A stretch of 64,000 bases of DNA, from positions 774,501 to 838,500 of the forward strand of contig NW_026705001.1 in the NCBI RefSeq assembly GCF_029867415.1. Direction: 5' to 3'. The translations under genes and the position numbers were made by a program. Shown one piece after another: positions 51,701-64,000 of this stretch. Each line of letters begins with the position of its first letter. Within the stretch, counting starts at the first letter, position 1. A model generated the notes under the pieces. That model was not told the DNA's origin, ran no database searches, and was given only the letters and a program-made list of their open reading frames with translations. The DNA is from Vicia villosa (lineage: Eukaryota; Streptophyta; Magnoliopsida; Fabales; Fabaceae).

Positions 51701-51980
51701 ACATGAAGAGTTTTGTTGACTGAAAACTCTGAGCGTTTGATCAATCGATACTAAAAAATAGTTTGACTTAAAGTGTTAAAGGCAATCAAATCAAGGTGAA
51801 CATGGTATATACATCAAACGTTGTTTAAAAAAATAATGTTTAATCACATGGGGTTTAAGAATGGTTAGATAAGAAAAGAAGTCAAAACTATAATTTTTAT
51901 AAGTATTAGAATACTTAAAAATATGACTTTTTCACCTAATTAAAAATATATCAAATAAATATTATTTTTGTGATTTTTTT
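48719..51980. repeat. LTR-like start followed by diverged tandem repeats
   Basis: Starts TGTAGCGGGGAAAATTGAG, an LTR-like beginning. From about 49440 to 50400 a diverged unit recurs about every 80-130 bp with the words TCTGTCTTGTA, AAGCCCAAGATTGAGGCT and GACTCA. From about 50640 to 51660 other words recur: TTCACCGGGAATAAT, CTTATAACTCAA and GAGAGGCCCAA. No open frame of length. It is absent from unit 1, probably by deletion. I cannot name the element. Confidence 0.6.
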
Positions 51981-51988
51981 TTTGAATA

Positions 51989-52118
<130 letters not shown>

Positions 52119-52225
52119 GAGGAGTGTGTAAAAAATCAATTGAAAATAATTAATTTTGATAGGTGAATTAATTAAGTGTAGTTGTAAAAGAAAATAGTTA
52201 AAAATAGTGGTACAAAAAAGTTTTG

Positions 52226-52308
52226 GTCTTACAAGGGCTTGAACCCATGCCCTTGAAGTCCACAACACAAAACATTGCCAACTGAGCCACGTGTGTGGCT
52301 TGTTTACC
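52226..52308 (-). mobile_element. tRNA-derived SINE head, unit 2
   Basis: On the minus strand an A-box TGGCTCAGTTGGC (52290-52278) and a B-box GGTTCAAGCCC (52246-52236) lie 31 bp apart, the internal RNA polymerase III promoter of tRNA genes and SINEs. The acceptor stem does not pair well, so it is not a functional tRNA. The downstream (minus-strand) part runs toward the microsatellite at 52117-51992. Confidence 0.65.
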
Positions 52309-54916
52309 AAATAACTTCATTTTATTATATTTTTAAATGTTTCAGAGATTCAAAAAATAGTGCCATGGTCGTCTTCAACCTCACGCTTCTTTCAAAGATT
52401 TGAATTTCTATCTCCCTCAATTCTCAACCAAATTAAATGATCCAAACATGATTTTCACTCGATTTTTAACAATGAATATGATGGTGACCTTTGATTTCAT
52501 TTATTTTAAGTGTATCTCAAGATTATTCGTATGAATAACTAAGAACCATAATTCTCAAAAGTAAAATTAAATGATGATCATGATGAATACATGAATGCTA
52601 ATAGATGGCTTTCTGATTCCCAGAAGTCATAAGTTTGCTAAGAAGTTTAGTTTGAGGAGCAGAATCCTTTGAAATTCCGGTTTCATTTTTGATTTTAGAC
52701 TTGTGTTCTTCTTAGTGGGAGACATTGTTGAAGAAAGTTAAGTTAACTGGAGTTCTTAGAAGGAAAATATGGGTTTTGCTATGAGAATGCTTAAGGGTTT
52801 CAAATTTGCAGAAGCGAAAGTAATGAAGTGGGGAGGATGAGGTATTTATAACAGGTTTGTGGCAGTTGGAAAGTTACCTATCAAAGAGTTTGTGGGGAAC
52901 GTGTTATCTCCCTATGGGGAATAAAGAAAGGTTACTCTTTTCTTTTTCTTGGAAACTGATTGTTTTGATAGAAATGATGGGAACTGCTGCACGCACGTCT
53001 AAATGGACGTTTTGGAAAAAGGTGTAATCATTACTCATAACGTCACAACAGTAAATGATTATAATAATAGGTTTAGCCTGTCGAAGTTCCATATGGTATT
53101 CAAAAATGGGCATTTCTCTGCGTAACAAAATACACATTTTTGATGGCCAATTTGTTAACTGATAATTTCGACAGTAGTTGGGTCGAAGAGTAAGACAAAA
53201 TATTCTTTGTGATTTGGGCTTCGATTGGATAGGATGATACAAAAGCCCAAGTTATTAGAATCGAATAGTCGTATCCGTTGACAGATTTAAAATTTGAAGT
53301 TATTTGGATATAACGCGTTGAAAACTTGGCGCTCACAGGAAGAAAGAATTTGAAATTTGAAATCGATCAAACCCTTCGTCGAAGATGTGTGGATGTCTAT
53401 TATTCAAAAGGATCATACAAATGACGAACGTGGCATGTTTTTGGATAAGGGCCGTTAGGGTTGGATTAGTATAAATAGGAGTTTTAATGTTAGGATTCGG
53501 GGTGTTCATTTTGTACAAATTACTCAAATATTCAAAGTACCAGCGTTAGAGAAAAGAGTTGCAGAGAACATACGTATAGAAAGACCGTTGTTTTTATTTC
53601 AAAGCCATTTACATTATCAGTACAAAGTCTTTTACACACTCTTTACATTTCCTTTATTTCCCAGTCGAAACCTTTATTATTCAGGATCATTTACTTTATT
53701 TAATTGAATTACTTTACTTTATGTTCTTATCATTTATTGCTTTCAAGAAAAGCTTTAGTATTCATTAAGAAGTAATATTGTCGAAACATGAATTCTATTG
53801 TAACCTTAATCATAAACAAAAAAACTATGACACATGTCCTAGGATCAATCTAGTCGATCCTGTAAGTTATCAAAATGTTTGATTTGGAAGACTAGTGTTT
53901 GTTTAGCAAAGATCACAATAAACAACACTATCATCGAATTGGGATTTATCAATCAGCCATATCATATAATTTTTTTAAAAATAACAGTATGACTTGGCGC
54001 TAAACATGATTGTGATTGGTTGATAGTGTACAACTTATATTGTCAATGTATATCATATTTTCTCTTTATCTTTTTCCATATATAATTATATATTTTTCTC
54101 TAAAATAATAATATATTGAATTAAATTTCATTCATTGTTCATTTCTGTTAGATATTTTCAAAATATTATTTGGAACTTTAAATTGGTCTGGTGGTAAAGC
54201 AAGTCTATTTTATTATAAAGCGCCCCGTTGCATTGCTTGTGATAACTTATGAATGTTATAATATTATATTCGTTCATTATTAGATGCGGAATTAAATTAA
54301 AATGGTGTTTCTCTTCACCAAATGACATCATTTTCTCTATAAAATAGAGACACTTGAAAAACATAAAAGGACACGAAAATAGAAATATATACACCCATTT
54401 TTCCACCATTTCAATTACTTTAAAATCATCCTTTACTTTATTAATGCATGAGTAAAGTGTATGAAACATATTCTGTAACATATTATCAATAGATACGTTT
54501 AGTGTGTTTGTGCAATTCACATTAAGAAATTCAAAGTATCCTGAAGGGAATTCGCCGTTAATCTCAATTGCATTCAATATACTATAATTGGTGAGAGTGT
54601 ATTGCTCCTAAAGATTAGTGTGAAATTCACACACTTTGAATTTTTCAAGTACAATCTTCATCAACACCTTCTTTATTCAAGAACTGCCACATATTCACCA
54701 ACAGCAACAACAAATATCCAACAGTTTTTGTGATCAATGGCAGATATACTAGATCAAACATATTGAATATTTAATATATTTCAAAATTAATTTTCTTATA
54801 TCACTTATCTTTTCCATATCTATTTAGTTATTTTTCTTTAAAATATTCAGAATGTTGAATTAAATTTCATTCTTTGCTCACTTTCTGATTTGTGTATGTA
54901 GTGAAGAAAGATATAC
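52309..54916. other. Non-coding spacer, sister of 20611-23231
   Basis: No gene supported. Contains the TATA-like AGTATAAATAGGAG near 53469 within the LTR-like block. Near 54186 a TGGTCTGGTGGTAAAGC motif (TGGTCTAGTGGTAAAGC at 22489 in unit 1) resembles a tRNA A-box, but a B-box is not evident. Confidence 0.45.
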
Positions 54917-55266
54917 CATAGTTTTGAATTGCGGTTGTGGGTGTTGCAATTGTGGTTGCTGCGATGCGCATTGCGGCCGTTGCGACGTGAGTTTAAATTA
55001 TGAAATATTTGAAATACACCATTAAAAAACACTTAATGTTAATATTTTACATTACAAATCACATGTAAATTGAGTTTATGGGTTCTCAAATGTTGAGTTA
55101 TGATGAAAATATATGAATAAACATGAGTGAAGGTGTTTGGTACAAATTTTAGTGTTGTTGGACATGTGATTATAAATCACACCGCAATTGCGGCTCGATA
55201 TGGAGGCTACCGCATCAGTAATATTGCGGCCGCAACTGCGGTTGCAGACCGCAATTTAAAACCATG
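54917..55266. mobile_element. GC-rich MITE, unit 2 (350 bp)
   Basis: Sister of 23232-23603 with the same AGATATAC duplication at 54909-54916 and 55267-55274. The left end is more worn (CATAGTTTTGAATTGCGG), the right end intact. Confidence 0.85.
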
Positions 55267-55374
55267 AGATATACAAAATATTTATTCAATGCTACAATTA
55301 GACACTCTCACCACAAAAAAAAGTGAATGAAAATAGGACTAAAAGAGAAAAAACTCAAGCTTTTCTCACTGTCA

Positions 55375-55890
55375 TACCCCAAAATTTTCCCATCTCATTT
55401 CTCTTTTTCAAGCTCAAGACTCAAAGACACATTCTCCTAAACAATTGCTCAAGGAATTAGGGTTTTGACTTCCCTGAAGAAAATCAATGAATTAAAATAT
55501 CCAATGGATCTCATATGGATTATGATGTTTCAAACTATCTCCATGACAAAGTTAAGGTTTCAATTCAAAGGATTGATCACTCAATTGCTTAGAAAGTCAA
55601 CAGTCGACTAGTTTGACCTAAAAGTCAATTGTGGTCATAGTACAGTCAAAACTCCTGATTTTTTGTCAACGACTTTATTTTGAAGTATCATTCATCATTT
55701 GATCAAGGATTGATCATGATTCATCAAGAAAAGATCAGAAATCAATAGAACCAAAAGTTTCTAAATTAGGATTTTCATAGGTCAACTGAACTTTGACAAC
55801 CCATATATATGATCAACTGAAATGAAAATTAAGGATTGACTGAACTTTGACAACCCATATATAAAGGATTTTCATCATTTGATCAAAGAT
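55375..55890. mobile_element. LTR fragment, Ogre-like start
   Basis: Begins TGTCATACCCCAAAATTTT, the same kind of start as the solo LTR at 41778. It runs about 500 bp and then joins PQ-loop 3' flanking sequence near 55895. Words such as GTCAACAGTCGAC and a duplicated CTGAACTTTGACAACCCATA are inside. It replaces about 380 bp present in unit 1 (23710-24090). No right end or target duplication: an insertion followed by deletion. Confidence 0.7.
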
Positions 55891-56274
55891 TGATCATGCA
55901 TCATGTCAGTCATCTTTATGAAATAATCCAGATCTGGTTGAAATTGGAGAAAATCACCAATATATATGATCAACTGAAATGAAAATTAACCATGGAAGAA
56001 AACATAATTAATCAGAATATGATTGCACCATAGGGAGAAATTCAAAGTAATATGTGTATATTCTGTTTCATGAGCAATTAGTCTTAGCAGCCTCTACGCC
56101 AATACATGGTATGAATACACTGATAAACACATCATAACATGTCACAGAAGCACATGTACATACATATCATAACATGTCACAGAAGCACATGTACATACAT
56201 ACATACAGGAGAGAGTACGGAACCTGAATATCCTTGTTTCCTGCTCAATAAGCAGTATGATGTTTTATATTTAT

Positions 56275-57168
56275 TTATAGGTCTGGGGAGGTTCGGCAGC
56301 GAAAATATAAAAACTGCATCAAAATCTAAAACAGATATTAAGGTAGACATATGTTAGATCTCTTATTATTTTAATATTATGAAGCTACATAGATTTTCTA
56401 AGATAAATATCTAAAATTAAAAGGATACAAAAAAATCAAGAAGGACGCATCCTCCTGCATCTACCAGCCATGGTAGATTGGGTCTGATTGTTGACCAATT
56501 CAAGCTGCTCACAAGTATGCTGCATAAAAAGATAAAGTATATGCTCATTAAATACAAATGATAATTTCACACCTTTGCTGTATTTTCAATTGGCAAAAGT
56601 TAGTTTGATGCCAATACTTAAAACAGAGAAGGTAGTATGAATTATGAAGCAGAAGCTTACCTTGCAACATAAGTGGCATTCCCAATTATAGCAAAGAGAA
56701 ACATCAAAGGATTCAGGCCCTACAAATCATAAAAGACTTCAAACTCTTCCCTGAGCATGAATAATGGTTCGTGCAACTAGAAATAAAATATATTTTACTG
56801 CTCTCATAAGGGTGAATCTGGTGAAGGGATTTACAGTTGCTAATAATAAATACAAACAGAATTTATAAGGGATCACAGCGTTAATAGTTAGAGCCTCTGA
56901 CCTCCGCATGTCCCCTTCTGATCTGCAAAATTGTTGAGATATGCATTAGTATACACAACCAGTTGAAGTGTGTGATCCAACAATGAATAGACTTATATCA
57001 TGTAACCACATTTTTATGTGTAGTACATGCTAAGCATAACTCACATTTAACCAAATTTGAGGCATCCTTCCACTCAAATATCGGAATGTCATTGCCCAAC
57101 CAAGGAAAGTCCCAATGCTACTGTTTCCTGATGCACCATTTTCCAACAACTGATCCCCACTATCCTGC
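56275..57168 (-). pseudogene. PQ-loop transporter gene fragment, unit 2
   Basis: Sister of 24416-26458. It keeps exon B (about 57168-57049, LSGRMPQIWLN), exon C (about 56750-56690), exon D (about 56549-56440, RPNLPWLVDAGGCVLLDFF) and exon E (YFRCRTSPDL, TAA at 56277-56275). Its exon D acceptor is the normal GCAG. Exon A and everything upstream are missing, because the sequence diverges from unit 1 at about 57294. Not functional. Confidence 0.82.
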
Positions 57169-57293
57169 AGGAATTCATGACAAATACCACAAAGAATATT
57201 TCATTTTATTTTTGCTTTAAAATGATTGAAAGTTCTAACATAAATAAAACAGTCATGAACCAATAATTCCAAAAGATGAAGTCGTTGGTCTTT

Positions 57294-58088
57294 GTTTAAT
57301 ACACGAATTGCTTTTATCTAACATGCCCCCTAATGCATAGGTGATTTGTGCTTGAGGCATGAACTACGCACGGAGCCATCCTACCTTATGCCAAAGTTTA
57401 ACTCTTCTGCATAAGAATGAAGGTAACGAGGATCAAGCTTTGGACAAAGGAGTCAAAGAGGCTGGATATCATCCTAAAGTAACTTAGATTATCTCATAGG
57501 ATTATATTCTTATCTTGATATCTTAGATTATCCTTTCTGATTAGTTATCATCACTATTTGTGTAGGTTACATGGACCAAAGCTTTTCCTCATTAGATGGC
57601 ATCAAAGCTTTATTCTCAGGAGGTGGTGTAGGTTACATGGATTAGACGATGTCATAATATTTTGTAGTGGAACATATCTTAGATAGACCGGTTAATTATA
57701 TATCTCTCTCTCTCAATGGTTTGACCTATAGTTTTCTTTGGTCTCCATAATGGTTCTTCCACGAGTCTTCCCCATGCATGAATAAACCAAAGATTACCAT
57801 TTTCCTATACAGACAGTTATCCTAACTTTATCTCTAATTACTTATTTCTAATCATGTCTTGTCTTGCCTGCCTCACTCATCCAACATTACATTCTCATAA
57901 TTGCATACCTCATTTTCTTGTTTCTTTTACACCAAACAACTAATACCATACAAGAAGTTACAAAATCATGCATTCATCCGGAAAGGAAAGGTAACTAAGA
58001 GAGGGTTAGTTTTCATTTTGTAATTGAACAAAAAAGAACCAATGAAATAGAAAAAAATATAGCTGCTAATCAAGTTATCCCAATTTCT
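57294..58088. other. Unit-2-only non-coding segment
   Basis: About 800 bp with no counterpart in unit 1. At its right edge the words ATTCAAGTACAATGATC (58089) match 26314 in unit 1, so the edges are recombined relative to each other. It holds two copies of GTGTAGGTTACATGGA near 57560 and 57626. No gene recognised. Confidence 0.5.
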
Positions 58089-58109
58089 TACAAGATACAT
58101 TCAAGTACA

Positions 58110-59905
58110 ATGATCAATTTCTTACTAGATGTTTACCAAACATAGAGTAGACTTGATCTTCAAAGATGGGGCAGATTGTCTGGCAAAGGCTGAACCAAGC
58201 AAGTTCTCTTTCATAGAATCTAGAAAAGGAATATTAGGTGTCATTCTTTGGGCTAAGATGGATCCGGATGTTGGTGTATGAGTCTTGGTCAGAGATCTTG
58301 CTGACCTAATGAATTCAAAACATAAATACAAAGAACTTTACAAAATATTGAGAGAGCAAGGCTAACTCGATATTTTGTGTAGCTTTATGCTTATTCTCCT
58401 CATAGTACCAGCTTTTGTTAGTGTCTCAACCTGCTTATTCATGCAATGATAGAAACATGTCCAAATTGTTTGCAAGAGAAACATTGAATTCGTCTCATAT
58501 CACAACTTTTACCTCTACTTTGAGCAGTATATACAATTGTAGCAGGCTCAGAAATGACAGCATCATGAGATATGGATCCTTGAGTAGCAACGTGTTGTTC
58601 CTCTCTGAGAAATTCATCAACATATGTATCTAAAGAAGGAACATGATTTCTACTCAGCAAAGCACCTCTGACAACCTCAAATTCAGGACGAAGATTCATG
58701 AGAAATTGATCTCACCTACTAGTATTATAGACTTCTTGGACACCCGCAAGAGAACTCTTGGGAACATCAACATGTATAATCGCAGAGTGTTCTATCCACA
58801 AATTTAAAAAACCATAATAATATTCTTGAACAGAAAAATTACCTTGTATGTAATTGGCAATCTCTAGATCCAACTGAAAATGTTTGACCCATTGTCTAGG
58901 TTATAGATACGTTTCAAGTAGTTCCACATTTCTTGAACAGTGGAAAAAACTCGCAAATTATTAATCAAGTGAGGATTAAAAGTACCGAGAATCCAACTGA
59001 GCATCTTCTATTTTCCATGCATCTAAGTCAGTTGTCTCTAACGGAGAGACATCATCCAAGTGACTCCATAATCCTTTCACTTTGACATACATCCGAAACT
59101 GAAATTCTCAAGCAGGATAATTCTTTCTGTTAAATAGATCTATTTCGTTTCCGGAAGCCATAAAAGAAATATTGACAATAACAAAGACTTCAACATAAAA
59201 AACAGAGGTGCAGCACCTTCACGTAATAACCATTGGATTTTTTTTAATACTAATTCTTGATCAAGATGAAAACCAAACAAACTGCAGCTACACGTAACAC
59301 TTGCTTAAGAATACTAATGAAACAAAAAACCGTGTAAGACCTACCAAATGCTTGCCGACACCGATACAAGAGCACAATCAAACTGAACACGATTTGCAAA
59401 CAAGGAAGAACAATAACATTGCAACTTGTGAGCACTACCAATAACGAATTCGAGAAACGATTGTAAGATTCACAAATCAGAATCACCAACTTAATAGAGA
59501 TTATCGACAAATCAGAACCACCAACTTAATAGAGATTATCGACAAATCAGAATCACCAACTTAATAGAGATTATCGAGAATCAAGATCTGCTAAGATGAT
59601 TTTCAGAGCGACCCGGTGTCGCCGAATAAAGCCAATATTAACCTAAAACTCATAAGTTTGATCTAAAACCTAATAATACCATGTCAATAATTCTTGGTTT
59701 CATGCCTTTCTCAATGTTATTTCTTGTATAAATAGAGTTTACAGGGTTATACATGTATTTACACTAAATAATTACATTTAACGAGAACAAATCAATTTCT
59801 GATTTGTTTCCCTTATTCTAAGAACAAACCCTTATTCTAGGAACAAACTAATTCTTATTCACACTAACCGTAAATACCATAGCATATCATTATCATCATT
59901 ATTAA
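58110..59905 (-). mobile_element. Copia retrotransposon relic, unit 2
   Basis: Sister of 27390-29600. A gag fragment (58699-58439) ends in CFSCKQFGH without the final Cys. Further gag sequence at 58720-59100 is more broken than in unit 1. The LTR-like block is longer here (about 59905-59690) and ends beside ATGGTATTATTAGG, a worn primer site. A 40-bp direct triplication (AATCACCAACTTAATAGAG) is present near 59480-59575. Inactive. Confidence 0.75.
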
Positions 59906-59989
59906 AACTAAAAAAGATTTAAATCTAAAACTTATTTGTTTGGAAGGTCGTAAATATTCATCTCCAAGGTCGAAGTCATGAAGTCCTTC

Positions 59990-60210
59990 ACTCTCTTAAG
60001 CATTGCCCGCCGTCTTGCCCAAATTCAAATTCTGAAAGACAAAATGAATAAAAAAGTTAGTTTAATAATGTTTCTCTTGAGCTAACTTATTGACTGACAT
60101 CAAACTACAAGAAAGATTTGGGACATGAAGGACAAATGTAAAATTAGACTTGGAGACAACACAATTGAACCTTTACACGTGATACCTAAAAAGGAGCTAT
60201 CTACGACTTC
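59990..60210 (-). pseudogene. Copia pol fragment, unit 2
   Basis: Decayed sister of 29618-29839; matching nucleotide sequence with several small indels and no long frame. Confidence 0.6.
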
Positions 60211-60840
60211 TATTTTAGAACCTTAGTGCATGTTCCTTTTTGAGCTATAGACCACGAATGAGCTAAGTCGAGAAGTTTTTACAATTTTTTTCCAAAGTGA
60301 ATAGCAGCAGGCAGTTGTCATAATATAGCAGTTTTTACAATTTTTTTATTTGTTCCGAAGTGAATGGCTTGTAAAGTGAGAGGTGTGTCTCTATATAAAC
60401 TATATTTTTTTTTGCTTTCGTATATAAAATATTTTAGATTCTATGTGATACTTGAATTTTTCCAATTATAGTATATTCATCATTTCTTTTTTTTTTGGTT
60501 CTATGTGAAAGAACAAGTAAGATTAATAAATCAAATGAGAAAAATAATAAACCTTACCTCCAATCATGTATGAATGTAGTGTCATTGTTTCTTCTAAACT
60601 TTTGATCTCTCGTAAATAGAATGAAGGGGATGAATGCAAGCTTAGTCACCAAACGCTCTTTTTGGGCTTCATTCTACAGTCAAGAATAAAAACTCACATA
60701 TTTTATAACTAATCAAGAGTGTAGATCCAAGTCTTACACACTCATACCTGAATAAAATAATTAATGTGAGACTGTATGAGCTACTTATATACTAACCTTA
60801 TAATTGTGAATTTCAAACTTCACACCAACATTTGCCTTCA
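60211..60840. other. 3' flank of CNL gene 3, non-coding
   Basis: No gene seen. Similar to the flank of gene 2 but with insertions, including about 100 bp near 60580-60690. Confidence 0.5.
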
Positions 60841-63800
60841 TTATGATTTATTGTATTCTTGTATAACCTCATTCACATCTGCAACATCGGAAAATTTGAC
60901 ATTGTCCACTGAAATGTTTTGAAGCCTTGGTGTGTATAATATTCCATCAGGCCAAAAGGTTTTCATCTTTGGGCAATTTTGAATGAATAAATTTTCCCAT
61001 TTTGGAAGTTCAACATAGGAAGGGTAAGAGCTTCGACAAAAATGTTTGAGGCTGGGCAGCTTTCTTAGTTCAATTGTGACCAATGATGGGAATATGATCT
61101 TCTCAGCCTTCTTTTGTTGTTGCGAACAATTGAGAGAATTAGAATTATTCTTAATGATGCCCTCAATCTGATCGCATTCATACACTCTAATCAAATACAA
61201 ATCTGGAAGGCTTGTGGCTATGGAAATATCCACAAACACATATTTCAAAGCATTGCATTTTTCTATACCAATATATTGAAGTCTCTGAAAGGCTAAACTC
61301 TGACCAAGATTTTTCCAAATGTACCTCAATTTTGGAAGAGAAAACAAGCATATGGTCTCTAACTCGTATAGCATACCATCATCATTCAATTCAAATATCT
61401 CTTCTAAGAACTCACATTCATGAAAGTAGATATGCTTCGTGTGGGAGATTATGTGCATCATGTTTGATGGGATGAAATTCAATAGCTTGTGATTGTTTAC
61501 AATACCTAGATTTGATACTCTTTTGATGTAGTCAACAAGCTCTGCCTCAATATTGCTAAATGTTTCTAATTTTCCCAACTCCACCTGCACATAACATACG
61601 AGCACGTCATGTCGTCTAATTTCGAAATAAATTATAATGTTCAAGTTGGGGGACTTCATGTGTGTATACCTTGAATTTCTCTGAATTTAGAAGATAATAT
61701 ATAGTCAAATTAAGGTCACCAAATGTGTTCATATCAGTCCACGTGCCTTCAACTTGATGAAGGTTAGGTGTGTTTACAATAATATTTCCATGGGGAAATG
61801 TTCCCATATTACAACACTCTTGAATTGAGGAGACCATGATGTTGTAGTCATATGTTCCGGAACAAAAACACTTGAGCTTCGGAACTTCAGAAAGAATCAA
61901 CATCCCTAATTTAGGAAATGTAATTTGAATCTTGCTAATGATTTCATCCTCTCCATTGGTACACCATGGGAGATCATAGTCATAGTCAATTGAACAAACA
62001 CATTCCAAATTAGGAAGACACCTAAGTATTAACACCACCAAATTGGGAAATAAATTCTTGAACTTGTTTCCTCCTTCAATATTTCCATCTTCCTTTGTTA
62101 TTATCTTCTCCATAATTTTACAATCCTTGACTATTAGAGTAAGAAGTTGCCCAAGACTTTTGGCCATAGAATGGGAGAACAAACTCTTTAAATTGTGGCA
62201 ATATGAAACCCCAATAGATGTTAGCTTATGGAAGCTTACAATCTCATTAAATGTGTTGATATTTATATTTATATTTGAGATATCGAGGTTTCCTCCATAA
62301 TACCACACGGCCCCATTCAACATATTTGATCCTTGTGATTCCACCTACAAAATATTCATAAATGTATTTTCCAAAACGATTAGTGAAACAATTATTAACT
62401 AATGATAAAATTTAGATATTCTAAGATGTGACATACAAATGCTTTAAATCCTCGTATAGTGGAATTGATGTCTCTCTTATGCATATACTCTATGTAAATG
62501 AAACCAATCATCATGGTGACCTTCTCAAGCTTTGGTATATTTGAAAATCCTTGTGAAAAAACATCTACATTGGGACAATCTTTAATTTCCACATCTTGCA
62601 ATGATGGGAAAAAGAAATTATAGGAACTTAGGCAAAAGGCCTTAAGGTTTGGTAGCTTCCAAAAAATGAGATGTTTTAACTTGCCCAACACAATCTTATT
62701 TGAAGTTGCTTCTATCTTTTCTTGAGATACTATTTCTTGCATGTTCTGGCAATTTCGTACTTCTAACTTCTCAAGTTGTTCAAGACTACTCAAGGATGAA
62801 TGAGAGAACAATATGCTAATTTTGTTACAAGTATCTATGAGCAAAGAAGTTAAGTTTGGAAACAAGGACTCATCCATGAATGGATGGCTGCTTATCCTTT
62901 CGTGATCATCCACACATCCAACCTACAAAATTAAAATCAAAAAATCATTTTGCTAAATATGCATGCAGTTTCCTTCTATATGTTTGAGAAGGGTAAATAA
63001 TTCCACTACGCACCTTGTGTTGTTGTTTGTCTTGGGATTCATATAATCCCGAAAAATAAAATCTCATGAGATTTGGAAGCTCTTCCAAGTGAAGAACCTC
63101 TAGTTGAGTAAAATATTTTATCGTGTCCCGCCTCTCTTCTCTTTTAGCCATAATGGATTTTAACTTGTCACACTTTCCAATTTTGATGGTTTTCAGGTAT
63201 GACAAAACTAGGAAATTGAATTTTTCTTCGTCAAAAAATATTACATCCAACAAATCACATTTCTCAATGTTTAGTTCTTCAAGAGCACGCATATGACATT
63301 TTACTTTCTTGGGATTCATTTCAAAAAGGGAATGTATATCATCCTCTAATGCTCGAATTACTGATGCTTCCTGCTAACAAACAAATATTAATTAGGATTA
63401 AAGACTAAATGCACAAGGGTTAAATGTAATGCAAGGAAATTTCATACCTTATTAATTCTCTTATTTGTGGTTCTTTTACGAGTAAACTTGGGTAGAAATG
63501 GCGCACATTCTATAGGGGTCCAAGTAGAAGAGCTTGAATTATCTTCTATATTCAATGAATTTGTGTCTTTGTCTTGATTTGCAGGGATATAGGTTGGTAA
63601 TAAAGATATCTCTAACATAGGACAACCAACAATCTCAAAATTCCTCAAGGATGGACATTCTAACTCAACAGAGTCTAAATAAACATTCACAAGTTTTGGA
63701 AGATTCAAAAGTGATAAATAACATAGTTTACCAAACCCGTTCATTATCACATGTTCTTTGATATTGTCATCCTCTTTATCATCTCTTCTCCAAACCACTA

Positions 63801-64000
63801 TGTTCTCGATCATTTCACAATCTCTTACTTCTAACTTCTCAAGATTTGAAATTGCTTTAACAATGACAGAGGTAAATACATATTTCAAAGAGTTGCACCT
63901 TGAGATTTTTAGAAATCTTAAATTATGAAAACCTCTGACACTACACGGAACATTCCCCCAAACATATAGCAAATGATCCATGTTTGATATATCAAGTTCT
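60841..64000 (-). CDS. CC-NB-ARC-LRR resistance gene, copy 3, 3' part (open)
   Basis: C-terminal LRR half of the third CNL gene; the 5' part with coiled coil and NB-ARC lies beyond the window. Exon 2 runs off the window and ends at 63448, exon 3 is 63370-63014, exon 4 62922-62437, exon 5 62344-61670, exon 6 61584-60841 with its stop at 60843-60841. All introns have GT...AG borders and all complete exons are multiples of three, so the phase is 0 throughout. Each exon carries irregular LRRs of the CNL type (for example LEKLEVRDCEMIENIVVWRR, LKHLIFWKLPNLKAFCLSSY). Where copies 1 and 2 carry stops or the deletion, this copy has CGA, CAA and an intact donor. It is the best candidate for a functional member, though the unseen part decides. 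Confidence 0.88.
62513..64000. repeat. Tandem segmental duplication, start of unit 3
   Basis: The last 1.5 kb repeats positions 1-1490 and 32184-33860 with few differences, covering exons 4, 3 and part of 2 of CNL gene 3. The array continues beyond the window end. Confidence 0.9.

Noticed and set aside
52226..52308. A functional tRNA gene on the minus strand
   Set aside because: A and B boxes are good, but the acceptor and T stems do not pair and no anticodon arm can be drawn; a SINE head fits better.

Overview
This is a plant nuclear window, AT-rich, intron-containing and full of transposons. The resistance-gene family, the legume-type MITEs and a very long solo LTR of Ogre type suggest a papilionoid legume, most likely of the pea/vetch/clover/medick group. 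That placement is inference; no marker gene fixes the species.

The backbone is a tandem array of three near-identical copies of one CC-NBS-LRR (CNL) disease-resistance gene, all on the minus strand, each separated by a long spacer that was duplicated with it. Position 1 corresponds to 32184 and to 62513, so the repeat units are about 32.2 kb and 30.3 kb. Gene 1 (1-4404) is cut at its 3' end by the window start. Gene 2 (30512-36764) is complete in span. Gene 3 (60841-64000) is cut at its 5' end. Gene 1 has a full coiled-coil/NB-ARC/LRR first exon but in-frame stops in exons 3 and 4. Gene 2 has a nonsense codon right after the NB-ARC region and a deletion that removes a splice donor. Gene 3 is open in every exon visible.

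Spacer 1 (4405-30511) and spacer 2 (36765-60840) align along most of their length, so each insertion can be read against its empty site in the sister copy. Spacer 1 alone holds a 9.7-kb autonomous-looking CACTA element (8627-18308, TSD ATG). It has an intact TNP2-type transposase gene, and a second gene that joins an En/Spm-type DNA-binding protein to a Ulp1-like cysteine protease. Spacer 1 alone also has a 919-bp foldback element (6727-7645) carrying a nested 181-bp MITE, a hAT-type MITE (25154-25599), another MITE (26027-26260) and a truncated LINE (about 26530-27363). Spacer 2 alone has a 4.7-kb solo LTR (41778-46452, TSD CTTTG), about 5 kb of LTR-like and tandemly repetitive DNA that spacer 1 appears to have lost (47219-52253), and an LTR fragment at about 55375. 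Both spacers share exons of a broken PQ-loop transporter gene, copia gag/pol remnants, a GC-rich MITE, a roughly 190-bp AT-rich repeat, a Helitron-like terminus and microsatellites.

The protein-coding content is therefore one immune-receptor family plus the CACTA element's own genes. The rest is repeats and relics. The window reads as an expanding and decaying NLR cluster in which transposon insertions and deletions give a relative timeline after segmental duplication.
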